From Pseudacidovorax intermedius (GTDB lineage Bacteria > Pseudomonadota > Gammaproteobacteria > Burkholderiales > Burkholderiaceae_C): a stretch of DNA of 45,936 bases. Of the stretch, positions 35,493 through 43,703 are shown piece after piece (the first letter of the stretch is position 1; every line of letters begins with the position of its first letter). The translations under genes were made by a program, and so were the position numbers. The notes under the pieces are model-generated. The model saw only the letters and a program-made list of their open reading frames with translations, made no database searches and was not told the origin of the DNA. The stretch spans positions 1 to 45,936 of the forward strand of contig NZ_LDSL01000086.1 of the NCBI RefSeq assembly GCF_001476815.1, given 5' to 3'.

Positions 35493-37616
35493 ATGACGAC
35501 ATGGCGCATGGCGAAGACGGTGGGTGTGGTGGTGGCAGCGGCACAGGCGGGTGCCGTGGCGGCCCAGGTGACGGCGGCCGGGCAGTTGCCCGAAGTGACC
35601 GTCAGCACCCCGGGTGGCCCGCAGCCGGTGTTCGCCGTACCGGGCTCGGTGGACCGGGTGGAAGGCGCCGACCTGCGCGACAACCGCCTGGGCGTGCAGC
35701 TGAGCGAAGGCCTGGGCGCCGTGCCCGGCCTGCAGATCCGGGACCGGCAGAACTTCGCGCAGGACCTGCAGCTCTCCATCCGCGGCTTCGGCGCCCGCTC
35801 CACCTTCGGCGTGCGCGGCGTGCGGCTGTACGTGGACGGCATCCCCGCCACGCTGCCCGACGGCCAGGGCCAGACCTCCAACATCGACATCGCCTCGCTG
35901 GAGCGCATCGACGTGCTGCGCGGACCGTTCTCGGCGCTGTACGGCAATTCCTCCGGCGGCGTGGTCCAGGCCTTCACTGCACCGGGTGAGGCGCCGACCC
36001 GCCTGTCGTACAGCCTGGCCGGTGGCAGCGACGGCACCTGGCGCACCGGCATCGTCGGCAGCGGCCGGCAGGGCGCCGTCGACTGGCGGCTCAGCGCCAG
36101 CCGCTTTTCCACCGACGGCTGGCGCGCGCACTCGGCCGCCCAGCGCGACCTGGCCAACGGCCGCGTCGGCATCGACCTGGACCAGGGCGGCACGCTGACG
36201 CTGGTGTTCAACCGCGTCACGGTCGATGCGCAGGACCCGCTGGGCCTGACCGCGCAGCAGTTCGCCACCTCGCCGCGCAGCGCCGACGTGGCGACGCAGT
36301 ACAACACCCGCAAGACCGTCACCCAGAGCCAGGCCGGTGTGGTGTTCGAGCAGCCGCTGGGCGCGCAGCAGTCGGTGCGCGTGATGCTCTATGGCGGCGA
36401 GCGTGGCACCACGCAGTACCAGGCCATCCCGCCTTCGGCCCAGCAGAACCCGCGCCATGCCGGCGGCGTGATCGACCTGGACCGCCACTACGCCGGCGCC
36501 GACCTGCGCTGGATGGGCAAGTTCGACCTGGCGGGCCGGCCCTTCGAGCTGGTGGCCGGCCTGGGCTACGACAGCCTGCGCGAATGGCGCCGCGGCTACG
36601 AGAACTACCTCGGCAGCCCGGCGCAGCCGCTGCTGGGCGTGCAGGGCCGGCTGCGTCGCAACGAGCGCAACGAGGTCTTCAACGTCGATCCCTATGCCCA
36701 GGCCACCTGGCGTTTCGCGCCCGACTGGTCGGCCGAAGTCGGCGTGCGCCGCAGCCGGGTGCACTTCGATTCGCAGGACCGCTACGTCACCGCCGCCAAC
36801 GGCGACGACAGCGGCACCGCCACCTACAGCCGCACCTTGCCGGTGGCCTCGCTGCGCTGGACGCCGATGCGCGACCTGGCGCTGTACGTGTCCGCCGGCC
36901 GCGGCTTCGAGACGCCGACGCTCAACGAGCTCTCCTACCGTTCCGATGGCGTGGGCGGCCTCAACTTCGGCCTGCAGCCATCGGTGAGCGACAACGTGGA
37001 GTTGGGTGCCAAGGCGCGCCTGGCCGGCGGCCTGCTCACGGCCGCGTTGTTCCAGACGCGGACGAAGGACGAGATCGTCACCGACACCAACGTCGGCGGC
37101 CGCTCCACCTTCCGCAATGCCGGCCGCACCCAACGCCAGGGCGTGGAGCTGGGCTGGCAGCACGAGACCGAGAACCACTGGCGCACGCAGCTGGCCTACA
37201 CCTGGCTGGACGCGCGCTACCAGGACGCATTCTGCACGCCCATGCCCTGCACCGCCGCCAACCTGGTGCCGGCCGGCCGCCGCCTGCCGGGTGTGGCCAG
37301 CCAGTCGCTGTACGCCGCATACGGCTGGATGCCCCCTGAGGGTTGGCGCGCCGGCGCCGAACTGCGCGCCGTGGCCAAGGTCTGGGCCAACGACCTGAAC
37401 ACAGCCCGTGCGCCGGGCTATGCGGTGGCGGCGGTCCACGCCGGCTATGTCCTCAAGCTCGGCCGCTGGGACCTGAACGCCTTCGCCCGCATCGACAACC
37501 TGTTCGACCGGCGCTATGCGGGCTCCGTGATCGTCAACGAGGGCAATGCGCGCTACTTCGAGCCTGCGCCGGGGCGGACGTGGACGGTGGGGCTGGGCGG
37601 CACGTACAGCTTCTGA
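35493..37616 (+). CDS. TonB-dependent receptor (second receptor of the iron cassette)
   Basis: This 707-residue outer-membrane receptor has a signal peptide ending at VAAQ25. The plug reads LPEVTVSTPG, then LGAVPGLQIRDRQNFAQDLQ, SIRGFGARSTFGVRGVRL and IDVLRGPFSALYGNSSGGVV. The barrel follows, with SAGRGFETPTLNELSYR and NLFDRRYAGSVIVNEGN near the end and the terminal motif GGTYSF. This pattern (GFGARSTFGVRGVRLYVDGIP) is of the FecA/PrrA-like type distinct from the receptor at 31796, so the two are not recent duplicates. ATG 35493 is chosen because it begins the signal peptide; ATG 35508 is possible. The 62-base gap upstream lacks an obvious promoter, so it is probably in the cassette. Ligand is unknown. 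Confidence 0.92.
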   Translation: MTTWRMAKTVGVVVAAAQAGAVAAQVTAAGQLPEVTVSTPGGPQPVFAVPGSVDRVEGADLRDNRLGVQLSEGLGAVPGLQIRDRQNFAQDLQLSIRGFGARSTFGVRGVRLYVDGIPATLPDGQGQTSNIDIASLERIDVLRGPFSALYGNSSGGVVQAFTAPGEAPTRLSYSLAGGSDGTWRTGIVGSGRQGAVDWRLSASRFSTDGWRAHSAAQRDLANGRVGIDLDQGGTLTLVFNRVTVDAQDPLGLTAQQFATSPRSADVATQYNTRKTVTQSQAGVVFEQPLGAQQSVRVMLYGGERGTTQYQAIPPSAQQNPRHAGGVIDLDRHYAGADLRWMGKFDLAGRPFELVAGLGYDSLREWRRGYENYLGSPAQPLLGVQGRLRRNERNEVFNVDPYAQATWRFAPDWSAEVGVRRSRVHFDSQDRYVTAANGDDSGTATYSRTLPVASLRWTPMRDLALYVSAGRGFETPTLNELSYRSDGVGGLNFGLQPSVSDNVELGAKARLAGGLLTAALFQTRTKDEIVTDTNVGGRSTFRNAGRTQRQGVELGWQHETENHWRTQLAYTWLDARYQDAFCTPMPCTAANLVPAGRRLPGVASQSLYAAYGWMPPEGWRAGAELRAVAKVWANDLNTARAPGYAVAAVHAGYVLKLGRWDLNAFARIDNLFDRRYAGSVIVNEGNARYFEPAPGRTWTVGLGGTYSF

Positions 37617-37691
37617 CGGAAGAGGGGGGTGGGGGTTGTTCCTCGCGGCCCCGTGCTCGGCGCTCCTGGCGTGCTGCTGGGTGGTCCTTCA

Positions 37692-37733
37692 TCTTTGGTC
37701 TTTGGTCTTTGGTCTCGGGTCTCGGGTCTCGGG
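37692..37733. repeat. Left heptanucleotide tandem array
   Basis: Six 7-bp units run without a gap: three of TCTTTGG followed by three of TCTCGGG. The block-wise change from one variant to the other suggests local expansion by slippage. It marks the outer edge of the left arm of the island. Confidence 0.9.
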
Positions 37734-37762
37734 TCGGTTGAACGAGAGTTGCGCCTCTTGAC

Positions 37763-37915
37763 CCGGCAGAGGGCGCCGGCATGCGTTCTCCGGCACCGCG
37801 TCGCGCTCACCGACTTGCTGCACGACACGGGTGCTCGCTCTCCACCGACGCGCTTACGGCACTGCACGGCGCCGCGAATGGGGCGCCTCCGCCCGCACGC
37901 CGGCACCCTCCGCCT
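37763..37915 (+). repeat. 153-bp interspersed element, left copy
   Basis: This copy is the inverse of 38356-38508, differing at 6 of 153 positions by hand alignment. Inside it GCCGGCATGCG (37775-37785) and CGCACGCCGGC (37894-37904) are inverted repeats with one mismatch, enclosing 108 bases. Further inner complements are GCGTCG with CGACGC, and GCAC with GTGC. The same complements are kept in the other copy. Nothing in it resembles a known gene or transposase. Confidence 0.9.
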
Positions 37916-38006
37916 CGACGGTGCGCCCGAACCGCGCGGATTGGGTGATTCGGGCCTCGGGGCAGTTGGGGCGGGGGCGGCACGGCGGCACGGCGGCGCA
38001 GGGCGC

Positions 38007-38033
38007 GGCTTCGACAAGCTCAGCCTGGACGGT
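38007..38033 (+). repeat. 27-bp element with TTCGACAAGCTCAGCC core, left copy
   Basis: Inverse of 38237-38263 with one mismatch. The core TTCGACAAGCTCAGCC is, from general knowledge, the kind of short motif that recurs between genes in many high-GC proteobacteria. It lies 91 bases inside the 153-bp element, against 92 in the mirror copy. Confidence 0.85.
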
Positions 38034-38034
38034 G

Positions 38035-38162
38035 GGAACTTGATCGGATGGGTTCGCGTGAACGGCAGGGACTGATCAATTGGCCAAGCTTGAATGCCGC
38101 GGACTGATCAATCGGCCCAGGCTGAATGCCGGGACCTGATCAAGCCGCCGAGCCCGAATGGC
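38035..38162. repeat. Four degenerate tandem units of 31-34 bp at the island centre
   Basis: Units begin near 38035, 38069, 38101 and 38132. Each carries a GGA...TGATC start and a GAA(T/C)G(G/C)C end. The middle two are closest (GGACTGATCAAT in both). Degeneracy suggests an old tandem duplication. Confidence 0.65.
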
Positions 38163-38236
38163 GGGGATCGGGTGCGCGGCTGCTCGCTGGCCGCGCTTCA
38201 TGAATGACCTGACTCAGGCTGTCCAGCACGCCCCCA

Positions 38237-38263
38237 ACCGTTCAGGCTGAGCTTGTCGAAGCC
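38237..38263 (-). repeat. 27-bp element with TTCGACAAGCTCAGCC core, right copy
   Basis: Mirror of 38007-38033 with one difference. Read on the plus strand, its core is GGCTGAGCTTGTCGAA. It faces the centre of the island, in the same order and spacing relative to the 153-bp element as on the left. Confidence 0.85.
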
Positions 38264-38355
38264 CGTTCCCGCCTCGACGGTCTCGCGCCGGCGTCGTGGC
38301 AAGCAGGACCCCGCCAGCCAACGGTGCCGAAGCCGGGCGGTTCACCGCGAGGCCA

Positions 38356-38508
38356 AGGCGGAGGATGCCGGCGTGCGATCGGAGGCGCCCCATTCGCGGC
38401 GCCGTGCAGTGCCGAAAGCGCGTCGGTGGAGAGCGAGCACCCGTGTCGTGCAGCAAGTCGGTGAGCGCGACGCGGTGCCGGAGAGCGCATGCCGGCGTCC
38501 TCTGCCGG
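38356..38508 (-). repeat. 153-bp interspersed element, right copy
   Basis: Inverse copy of 37763-37915 with 147 of 153 positions identical. The terminal inverted repeats of the element are intact here too. Five of the six differences change an amino acid in the frame that stays open through both copies, so selection for that protein is unlikely. Confidence 0.9.
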
Positions 38509-38554
38509 TTAGCGTCCCGGGGGCTGGCACAGCGAGAACGACAGCGCTTCCACT

Positions 38555-38603
38555 CACAAGCCACAAGCCACAAGCCACAAGCCACAAACCGCAAACCGCA
38601 AAC
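38555..38603. repeat. Right heptanucleotide tandem array
   Basis: Seven 7-bp units: four CACAAGC, one CACAAAC and two CGCAAAC. Read on the minus strand the units are of GGYTTGN type, comparable with the GGTCTTT/GGTCTCG units on the left. It sits at the outer edge of the right arm. Confidence 0.9.
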
Positions 38604-38634
38604 CAAAACTACAAGCAGCAAGCAGCGGCCCAGC

Positions 38635-38664
38635 GAAAAAAGCCGCCCGGAATCCCGGGCGGCT
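38635..38664 (-). terminator. Rho-independent terminator of the purine permease gene
   Basis: On the plus strand AGCCGCCCGG (38641-38650) pairs perfectly with CCGGGCGGCT (38655-38664) around AATC, preceded by an A-run from 38635. Read on the minus strand this is a 10-bp stem followed by U7, 36 bases after the permease stop. Confidence 0.93.
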
Positions 38665-38700
38665 CAATCACACGCGAGTCTGCGCGAGACCGTCCAATGC

Positions 38701-40188
38701 TCAGTGCGCCTCCGCCTGCCGAGCCGCCGCGATGCTCGCCGCCGCGTCGTGCCGCGCGCCGTTGAGGAACAGGTTCAGCACCACCGCCGTGATCGAGGTC
38801 AGCAGGATGCCCGACTCGATCAGCGGATGGATGCCGTGCGGCATCCACTGCTTGAAGTTGGGCGCCAGCAGCGGAATCATGCCGATGCCGATGGAGACGG
38901 CCACGATCATGGCGTTGTGGCGGTTGGTCTTGAAGTCCACGCCGCTCAGGATGCGGATGCCGGTGGCCAGCACCATGCCGAACATCACCAGGCCGGCGCC
39001 GCCCAGCACCACCGTGGGCAGCGATTCCACCAGCGCCGCCATCTTGGGCAGCAGGCCCAGCACGATCAGGATCACGCCGCCCGCCACGCACACGAAGCGG
39101 CTCTTCACGCCCGTCACCGCCACGAGGCCCACGTTCTGCGAGAAGCTGGTGTAGGGGAAGGTGTTGAAGATGCCGCCGATCAGCGTGCCCAGGCCGTCGG
39201 TGCGCAGGCCGCGCGCCAGATCCTGCTGGCCCACCGGGCGATCGGTCATCTCGCCCAGCGCCAGGAACATGCCGGTCGACTCGATCATCACCACGATCAT
39301 CACCAGGGTCATGGTGAAGATCAGCACCGGGTCGAAGATCGGCATGCCGAAGTGGAAGGGCAGCACCACGTCCACCCAGGCGGCCTTGGCCACCTTGTCG
39401 AAGGTCATCAGGCCCATGGCCGCCGCCGCGATGGCGCCGATGACGATGCCCAGCAGCACCGAGATGTTGGCCAGGAAGCCCTTGGCGAACTTCACGATCA
39501 GCAGGATGGACACCAGCACCAGCGCCGAGATGCCCACGCCCGTGAGGTCCGCGTACTTGGGATTGGGCACCGTGGGCATCAGCGCCAGGCCCTTGGGCGC
39601 CGGCGGCAGCGAGGAGCCGGGCGAGGTGACGTCGGCCAGCCACTTGGCGTAGGCCGGGTCGACCACCGCCGGGGCCGTCGGGCCCACCGGGTTGCCGAAG
39701 ATCCAGTTGATGCCCACGCGCATCAGCGTGATGCCGATGACCGCGATGATGGTGCCGGTCACCACCGGCGGAAAGAAGCGCAGCATGCGGCTGACCAGCG
39801 GCGCGATCAGGATCGCCACGATGCCCGCGCCGATGATCGAGCCGAAGAGCAGCTGCGCCCCAGCCTGACCCGGGTTGCCGTTGGCGATCGCCACCATCGG
39901 CGCCACCGAGGCGAAGGTCACGCCCATCATCACCGGCAGCCGGATGCCGAACCACTGCGTGGCGCCCAGCGCCTGGATCAGCGTGACCAGGCCGCAGCAG
40001 AACAGGTCGGCCGAGATCAGCAGCGCCACCTCGTCGGGGCTGAGCTTGAGCGCGCGGCCCACGATCAGCGGCACCGCGACGGCGCCGGCATACATCACCA
40101 GCACATGCTGCAGGCCCAGCGCGGCCAGCTTGCCGCCGGGCAGCTTCTGGTCGACGGGGTGGACGGACAACGAAGCAGACGAACTCAT
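38701..40188 (-). CDS. NCS2-family nucleobase:cation symporter (xanthine/uric acid permease-like)
   Basis: This 495-residue inner-membrane permease imports purines with protons. About 12-14 hydrophobic helices are visible. LGLQHVLVMYAG holds the conserved QH of helix 1. The family signature QNVGLVAVTG ([QEP]NxGxxxxT[RKG]) is in SFSQNVGLVAVTGVKSR, and its initial Gln points to xanthine or urate rather than uracil. ATG 40188 has GAGGAG about 9 bases upstream, so the extra upstream frame to 40254 is not used. It is transcribed divergently from a LysR regulator, which probably controls it. No purine-catabolism enzymes are in the window. Confidence 0.92.
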   Translation of the reverse strand: MSSSASLSVHPVDQKLPGGKLAALGLQHVLVMYAGAVAVPLIVGRALKLSPDEVALLISADLFCCGLVTLIQALGATQWFGIRLPVMMGVTFASVAPMVAIANGNPGQAGAQLLFGSIIGAGIVAILIAPLVSRMLRFFPPVVTGTIIAVIGITLMRVGINWIFGNPVGPTAPAVVDPAYAKWLADVTSPGSSLPPAPKGLALMPTVPNPKYADLTGVGISALVLVSILLIVKFAKGFLANISVLLGIVIGAIAAAAMGLMTFDKVAKAAWVDVVLPFHFGMPIFDPVLIFTMTLVMIVVMIESTGMFLALGEMTDRPVGQQDLARGLRTDGLGTLIGGIFNTFPYTSFSQNVGLVAVTGVKSRFVCVAGGVILIVLGLLPKMAALVESLPTVVLGGAGLVMFGMVLATGIRILSGVDFKTNRHNAMIVAVSIGIGMIPLLAPNFKQWMPHGIHPLIESGILLTSITAVVLNLFLNGARHDAAASIAAARQAEAH

Positions 40189-40246
40189 GGGGACGAACTC
40201 CTCGCCCTCATCGTGGGGCTGGCGCGAAGCATAGAGAAAGCCAAAA

Positions 40247-40291
40247 ATCGGCAAAGACGCTCAATCCGATAATTCAATCGCGTCTGCCGAT
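40247..40291. promoter_or_regulatory. LysR-type operator-like dyad between permease and regulator
   Basis: ATCGGCAAAGACGC (40247-40260) and GCGTCTGCCGAT (40280-40291) are inverted repeats differing by inserted bases in the left arm (ATCGGCA + AGACGC against TGCCGAT + GCGTCT). The 130-base gap between the divergent genes contains it. A minus-strand -10-like TATGCT (40233-40228) lies beside it, so binding could control the permease. Operator function is inferred from position and symmetry. Confidence 0.5.
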
Positions 40292-40318
40292 CAATGGACG
40301 CAGAAAGGGCGGTTTCCC

Positions 40319-41221
40319 TTGGCAATCAGGTCTTCCTTGCCGGAGCTCAGGGTTTTCCTGGCTGTGGCCGAAAGCGGCCATTTCACGCGGGCGGCGGAGC
40401 GTCTGGGCATGTCGCAGTCCTCGCTCAGCGCCGCGCTGGGCAAGCTGGAGCGCGAGCTGGGCGCGCGCCTGTTCGACCGCCACACCCGCGCCTGCCGCAT
40501 GACCGATGCCGGCGCGGCGCTGCTGCCGGCCGCGCGCCGGCTGGTGGCGGACTGGGACCACCTGGTGGCCGATGCGCAGGACTTCGGCCGCTTCGCCCGG
40601 GGGCGCGTGGCGGTGGCGGCGCCCAATGCCCAGTGCGCGCTGCTGCTGCCGCCGGTGATCCGCGCCTTCGGCGAATCGCATCCCGGCGTGCGGGTGGTGC
40701 TGCACGACGTGCCGGAGCACGAGGTGCATGCGCTGGTGCGCAGCGGCGCGGCCGACCTGGGCATTGCCACGCAGACCGATGCGCGCACCGACCTGGTGGC
40801 TTCGCCGCTGCAGTCGGACGAGTTCGTCGCGGTGATGGCGCCCGACCATCCGCTGGCGGCGCGCCGGTCGCTGGAATGGTCGCAGCTGGCGCGTGCGCCG
40901 GTGATCGGCTATCTGCCCGGCAACCCCGTGCGCACGCTGCTGGAGGAGAAGCTGGCCGCGCGCGGCATCGCGCTGGACTATGCCTTCGAGATCGCGCTGC
41001 CGTGGACCATGATGGGCCTGGCCCGCGAAGGCCTGGGCGTGGCGGTGGTGACGATGGCGCTGCGGCCGCTGGCGGCCTGGCACGGCCTGCAGGTGCGCAC
41101 CGTGGGCCGGCCGCAGGTGGCGCGCATGCTGACGCTGCTGCGCGCACCGGCCCATTCGCCGTCGCCGGCGGTGGCGGCCTTTCGCGACCAGCTGATGGCG
41201 GCGACGGGCGCGCGACTCTGA
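40319..41221 (+). CDS. LysR family transcriptional regulator
   Basis: This 300-residue DNA-binding regulator has an N-terminal winged helix-turn-helix (about 5-64: LRVFLAVAESGHFTRAAERL then SQSSLSAALGKLEREL) followed by an effector domain of the periplasmic-binding-protein fold (RVAVAAPNAQCALLLPPVI, then the SPLQSDEFVAVMAPDHPLA segment). The start is a TTG at 40319 with AAAGGG 9 bases upstream; no in-frame ATG is near. It is divergent from the purine permease and ends 7 bases before the convergent livF gene. It most likely senses a purine and acts on the shared intergenic dyad; this is inferred. Confidence 0.93.
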   Translation: MAIRSSLPELRVFLAVAESGHFTRAAERLGMSQSSLSAALGKLERELGARLFDRHTRACRMTDAGAALLPAARRLVADWDHLVADAQDFGRFARGRVAVAAPNAQCALLLPPVIRAFGESHPGVRVVLHDVPEHEVHALVRSGAADLGIATQTDARTDLVASPLQSDEFVAVMAPDHPLAARRSLEWSQLARAPVIGYLPGNPVRTLLEEKLAARGIALDYAFEIALPWTMMGLAREGLGVAVVTMALRPLAAWHGLQVRTVGRPQVARMLTLLRAPAHSPSPAVAAFRDQLMAATGARL

Positions 41222-41228
41222 GGCTGCC

Positions 41229-41946
<718 letters not shown>

Positions 41947-41954
<8 letters not shown>

Positions 41955-42741
41955 GCGCGGGCTCCTGCGTACGGGCGACGGGCAGGTGCGCGTGGGCGCG
42001 GCCCAGGTACACCTCGCGCACCCGCGGGTCGGCGGCGATCTCGGCGGGCGTGCCCTCGGTCAGCAGCTGGCCGGCCACCAGCACCGTGATGCGCCTGGCG
42101 AAGCGGAAGACGAGCTGCATGTCGTGCTCGATGAACAGCACCGCCACGTCGGCCGGCAGCGAGGCGACGGCGTCGAAGATCTCGCCGCTCTCGTCCTTGG
42201 GCACGCCGGCGGCGGGCTCGTCCAGCAGCAGCACGCGCGGGCGGGTGGCCATGGCCAGGGCGATCTCCAGCAGGCGCTGCTTGCCGTAGGCCAGTTCGGC
42301 GACGGGCACCTGGGCCAGGTCGCCCAGCCGGAGCAAGGCCAGCAGGCGTTCGGCCTCCTCGTGCAGCGGGCGGTAGCGGGCGACGGGCTTCCACCACACG
42401 GCGCCGATGCGCTCGCGCTCGGCCAGGGCCAGCAGCACCGACTGCAGCGGCGTCAGCCGCGGGAAGAGGGCGTTGATCTGGAAGGTGCGCGCCAGCCCGC
42501 GGCGCACGCGGGCATCGGGCGACCAGGCGGTCACGTCCTGCCCGTCCAGTTGGACGCGGCCCTGCGAGGGCTTGAGCACGCCGGTCAGCAGGTTGATCAG
42601 CGTGGTCTTGCCCGCGCCGTTGGGGCCGATCAGCGCATGCCGGTCGCCGGCGGCCAGCGACAGGTTCACGCCGGACACGGCCTGGAAGGCGCCGAAGCGC
42701 ACGCCGAGGTCGTCGGTCTGGAGCAGCGGCGGGGCCGTCAT
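41947..42741 (-). CDS. livG: Branched-chain amino-acid-type ABC transporter ATP-binding protein
   Basis: This 264-residue ATPase is the LivG subunit, with Walker A GPNGAGKTT, signature LAYGKQRLLEIA (the normal LivG variant of LSGGQ), Walker B VLLLDEPAAGV and H-loop FIEHDM. ATG 42741 overlaps the livM stop (ATGA), and its own 3' end overlaps livF. It forms a heterodimer with LivF on the LivHM channel. A longer frame upstream is only a shadow of livM. Confidence 0.94.
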
Positions 42742-43703
42742 GCGGCACCTCCCGCGTCGCGGCGCGAGCGCTCGGTCAGCCGCGCCAGCAAGCCCATCAG
42801 CCCCCCGCGCCCCACCAGCACCGCGCCGATCAGGAACAGCCCCAGCCAGAACATCCAGTACTGTGGATTCATGTCGGCGAAGCGGTCGTGCACCAGCATG
42901 TAGACCACCGCGCCCAGCATGCCGCCATAGAGCCGCCCGGTGCCGCCCAGCACCAGGATGATCAGCACCTCGGCCGAACGGTTGAAGCCGATGGACTCGA
43001 TGCCGACGAACTGCGTGGTCTGCGCCAGCAGCGCGCCGGCGATGGCCGCCACGCCGGCCGAGAAGGCATAGGCCATGCGCAGGCGCGCGTCCACCGGCGC
43101 GCCCAGCGCCAGCATGCGCCTGCGGTTGTCGTGGATGCCGCGCAGCGCCATGCCGAAGGGCGAGCGCAGCACCCGCCGCACCACCAGGAAGACGGCCAGC
43201 ACCACCACGAAGCTGTAGACGAAGGCGGTGCGGCCGAAGAAGTCGAACTCGAAGCGGCCCAGCAGCGGCGACACCGCCATGCCCTGCAGGCCGTCGGTGC
43301 CGCCGGTGATGGCCGACAGCCGGTTGGCCAGCTCGTACAGCAGCACGCACACGGCGATGGTGATCATCAGCCGCGCCAGGTCGGTGCCGCGCACCACCAG
43401 CCAGCTCAGCAGCCAGCCCAGGGCCAGGCCCACCGCCAGCGCCACGGCCAGGCCGCTGACGGGCTCGCCCCAGCCATGTTTGGCGAGCAGCCCGGCCGCA
43501 TAGGCGCCGGCGCCGAAGAAGGCCGCATGGCCGACGGTGAGGATGCCCGCATAACCCAGCGCCATGTCCAGCGACACGGCGAACAGGCCGAAGATCAGCA
43601 CCTGGCTCATCAGCGTGAGCTGCTCGGGCATCAGGAAGAAGCTGCTGGCCAGGGCCGCCCAGAAGGCGACTTCGGCGGCAAGCTGAGGTCGTGACGTGCT
43701 CAT
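42738..43703 (-). CDS. livM: Branched-chain amino-acid-type ABC transporter permease
   Basis: This 321-residue inner-membrane permease is the LivM subunit. About nine hydrophobic helices are visible. GYAGILTVGHAAFFGAGAYAAGLL is the LivM/LivH signature, and RRVLRSPFGMALRGIHDN is the coupling region. Its start ATG overlaps the livH stop (ATGA) and its stop overlaps livG's start, so the operon is tightly coupled. The tail is Arg-rich (RSRRDAGGAA). Confidence 0.93.
   Translation of the reverse strand: MSTSRPQLAAEVAFWAALASSFFLMPEQLTLMSQVLIFGLFAVSLDMALGYAGILTVGHAAFFGAGAYAAGLLAKHGWGEPVSGLAVALAVGLALGWLLSWLVVRGTDLARLMITIAVCVLLYELANRLSAITGGTDGLQGMAVSPLLGRFEFDFFGRTAFVYSFVVVLAVFLVVRRVLRSPFGMALRGIHDNRRRMLALGAPVDARLRMAYAFSAGVAAIAGALLAQTTQFVGIESIGFNRSAEVLIILVLGGTGRLYGGMLGAVVYMLVHDRFADMNPQYWMFWLGLFLIGAVLVGRGGLMGLLARLTERSRRDAGGAA

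Larger units (their letters stand above)
37617..38700. other. Gene-free island built of nested inverted and tandem repeats
   Basis: No gene is supported in these 1,084 bases. From outside to centre, each side has a heptamer array, a 153-bp element, a spacer of 91-92 bases and a 27-bp element; the right side is the mirror image of the left. The centre has degenerate tandem units. Open frames cross both copies, but the differences between them mostly change amino acids, which argues against coding. A terminator for the purine permease closes the right end. It may be a pair of interspersed repeats inserted in opposite directions. Confidence 0.8.

Noticed and set aside
37629..38075. 148-residue hypothetical protein on the plus strand of the island
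   Set aside because: It runs through the heptamer array, the 153-bp repeat and unrelated DNA, has no ribosome-binding site, and the repeat part shows no sign of protein selection.
38214..38621. 135-residue hypothetical protein on the minus strand of the island
   Set aside because: Its N-terminal Cys-Gly-Leu repeats come from the heptamer array. The rest is the same repeat element as on the left, with amino-acid-changing differences.
37617..38700. Integron or CRISPR array in the repeat island
   Set aside because: No integrase, cas gene or regularly spaced identical repeats with unique spacers are present. The tandem units are short and adjacent, and the larger repeats are inverted.
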